Assembly (NCBI RefSeq): GCF_002017865.1
Contig: NZ_MTJN01000002.1
Span: forward strand, 1,302,001-1,366,000
Direction of reading: 5' to 3'
DNA length: 64,000 bases
From: Rhodoferax fermentans
GTDB taxonomy: Bacteria; Pseudomonadota; Gammaproteobacteria; Burkholderiales; Burkholderiaceae_C
A program made the translations under genes and the position numbers. Within the stretch, counting starts at the first letter, position 1. Every line of letters starts with the position of its first letter. The notes under the pieces were generated by a model. That model had not been told where the DNA came from, ran no database searches, and saw only the letters and a program-made list of their open reading frames with translations. This document shows, piece after piece, positions 63,382 through 64,000 of this stretch.

Positions 63382-64000
63382 CTACAGCCCCAGCTGGGCC
63401 AGATCCGCCTGCAACTGCTGCGCTGAAGTGAAGTGGATACCGTGCCAACCCAGTGACTGGGCGGTCGTGACGTTGTGTTTGAGGTCGTCGATGAACACAG
63501 TTTGATCGGGAGCCAGGCTGTAGCGGCTTTGCAGCAGCTGGTAAATGGCTGGGTCCGGTTTGATCTGCAACACATCCCCTGAAAAAATGCCGCCGTCAAA
63601 CCACTGCAAAAACGGGTGGTGTTGCTCCAGATAACGGGCATACAGCACCGGCATGTTCGACAGGAAATACAAACCGCTCACACCATCGCCTGCCAGACGG
63701 CGCTGGTGCAACTGCGTCAACACCGCCAGTGACTCCGACATCACCGTCAAGCGCTCCCCAATGCCCTGCACCAGGGCCGCCAAGTCCTGCTGCGGCAAGT
63801 CCAGCCGCTGGGCGGTGCGTGCCACCACCGCATCGGTCTCCAGCAGGCCACGGTCAAAGTCGTGCCAGTCGGCATGGCCAAACACCTGGTGCGCCAGCTG
63901 CGCGGCCTCGTCGGAGGTGCGCACACGCTGCGGAAAAGTCTGCATCAGCAAGGTGCCGGGTTGCCAGGTGAATAACACCGCACCAAAGTCAAAAACAATG
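63382..64000 (-). CDS. HAD-superfamily hydrolase, YihX-like (partial at 5' end)
   Basis: Phosphatase of the haloacid dehalogenase superfamily; the start lies beyond the right edge. The visible frame opens with IVFDFGAVLF (motif I, nucleophile Asp) and contains YFLSNMPV (motif II Ser), IKPDPAIYQLL (motif III Lys) and TVFIDDLKHNVTTAQSLGWHGIHF (motif IV Asp pair). The second Asp of motif I is Gly, as in YihX-type sugar-phosphate phosphatases. About 206 codons are visible, close to full length. The substrate is not predictable, although alpha-D-glucose 1-phosphate is known for YihX. Confidence 0.85.
   Translation of the reverse strand, partial: IVFDFGAVLFTWQPGTLLMQTFPQRVRTSDEAAQLAHQVFGHADWHDFDRGLLETDAVVARTAQRLDLPQQDLAALVQGIGERLTVMSESLAVLTQLHQRRLAGDGVSGLYFLSNMPVLYARYLEQHHPFLQWFDGGIFSGDVLQIKPDPAIYQLLQSRYSLAPDQTVFIDDLKHNVTTAQSLGWHGIHFTSAQQLQADLAQLGL

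Overview
The window looks like a chromosome segment from a betaproteobacterium of the order Burkholderiales, most likely family Comamonadaceae (Rhodoferax or Polaromonas-like). Reasons: high-GC genes with Comamonadaceae-like protein sequences, many TRAP and CUT2-type transporters, a LexA box of the CTGT-N8-ACAG form, a CIRCE-controlled groESL operon, and a short palindromic repeat scattered between (and inside) genes. I saw no tRNA, rRNA, CRISPR array, insertion sequence or phage gene. The taxon is an inference; no search was possible.

Layout. (1) 1-9.6 kb is mostly housekeeping: msrQ (cut by the left edge) and msrP for periplasmic methionine sulfoxide repair, a diheme cytochrome c4, the ribosome-assembly GTPase engB, two tandem lipid A-type acyltransferases divergent from metK, a third acyltransferase after metK, and a large PAS-GGDEF-EAL membrane protein. 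(2) 9.7-12.9 kb is dnaE2 (imuC), the error-prone polymerase, with its own LexA box. (3) 12.9-28.8 kb is a sugar island. A xylose module has xylA-chvE-gguA-gguB on the minus strand, divergent from a ROK repressor and xylB, with two XylR-type operators between them. A second six-gene operon on the minus strand encodes a ROK regulator, a CUT2 ABC transporter, a TIM-barrel isomerase and a Gfo/Idh/MocA dehydrogenase for an unidentified sugar or polyol. (4) 28.9-31.3 kb is imuB-imuA with a second LexA box; these usually sit next to dnaE2, so the sugar island separates the mutasome genes. (5) 31.5-35.1 kb holds an unknown EF-hand membrane protein, a small membrane protein and a Bcr/CflA-type exporter.

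(6) 35.4-44.7 kb is a glycerol region: glpR-glpK divergent from glpD, and glpD is followed in the same direction by a TRAP transporter and a GH31 alpha-glycosidase, suggesting uptake and cleavage of a glycerol-containing glycoside. (7) 44.8-59.9 kb is a nearly complete hexuronate and unsaturated-uronate regulon: uxaC-uxuB-uxuA on the minus strand; a TRAP transporter, uxaA, eda and a KDG kinase on the plus strand; kdgF and a second KDG kinase on the minus strand; then kduI, kduD and an IclR-type regulator on the plus strand. Three matching palindromes (TTGAAAC-N3-RTTTCA-like) at the divergent promoters look like KdgR operators. All branches meet at 2-keto-3-deoxygluconate, which is phosphorylated and split to pyruvate and glyceraldehyde 3-phosphate. 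(8) 60.0-64.0 kb holds an unusual HTH/coiled-coil-DUF1653 fusion, groES-groEL with CIRCE and sigma-32-like signals and a structured trailer, and a HAD phosphatase cut by the right edge.

A recurrent theme is a palindromic repeat of about 50-60 bp (core AGCTGCTAGCCCTTAT and its inverse) present at least eight times between genes, and apparently built in frame into the coding sequences of dnaE2 and imuB.
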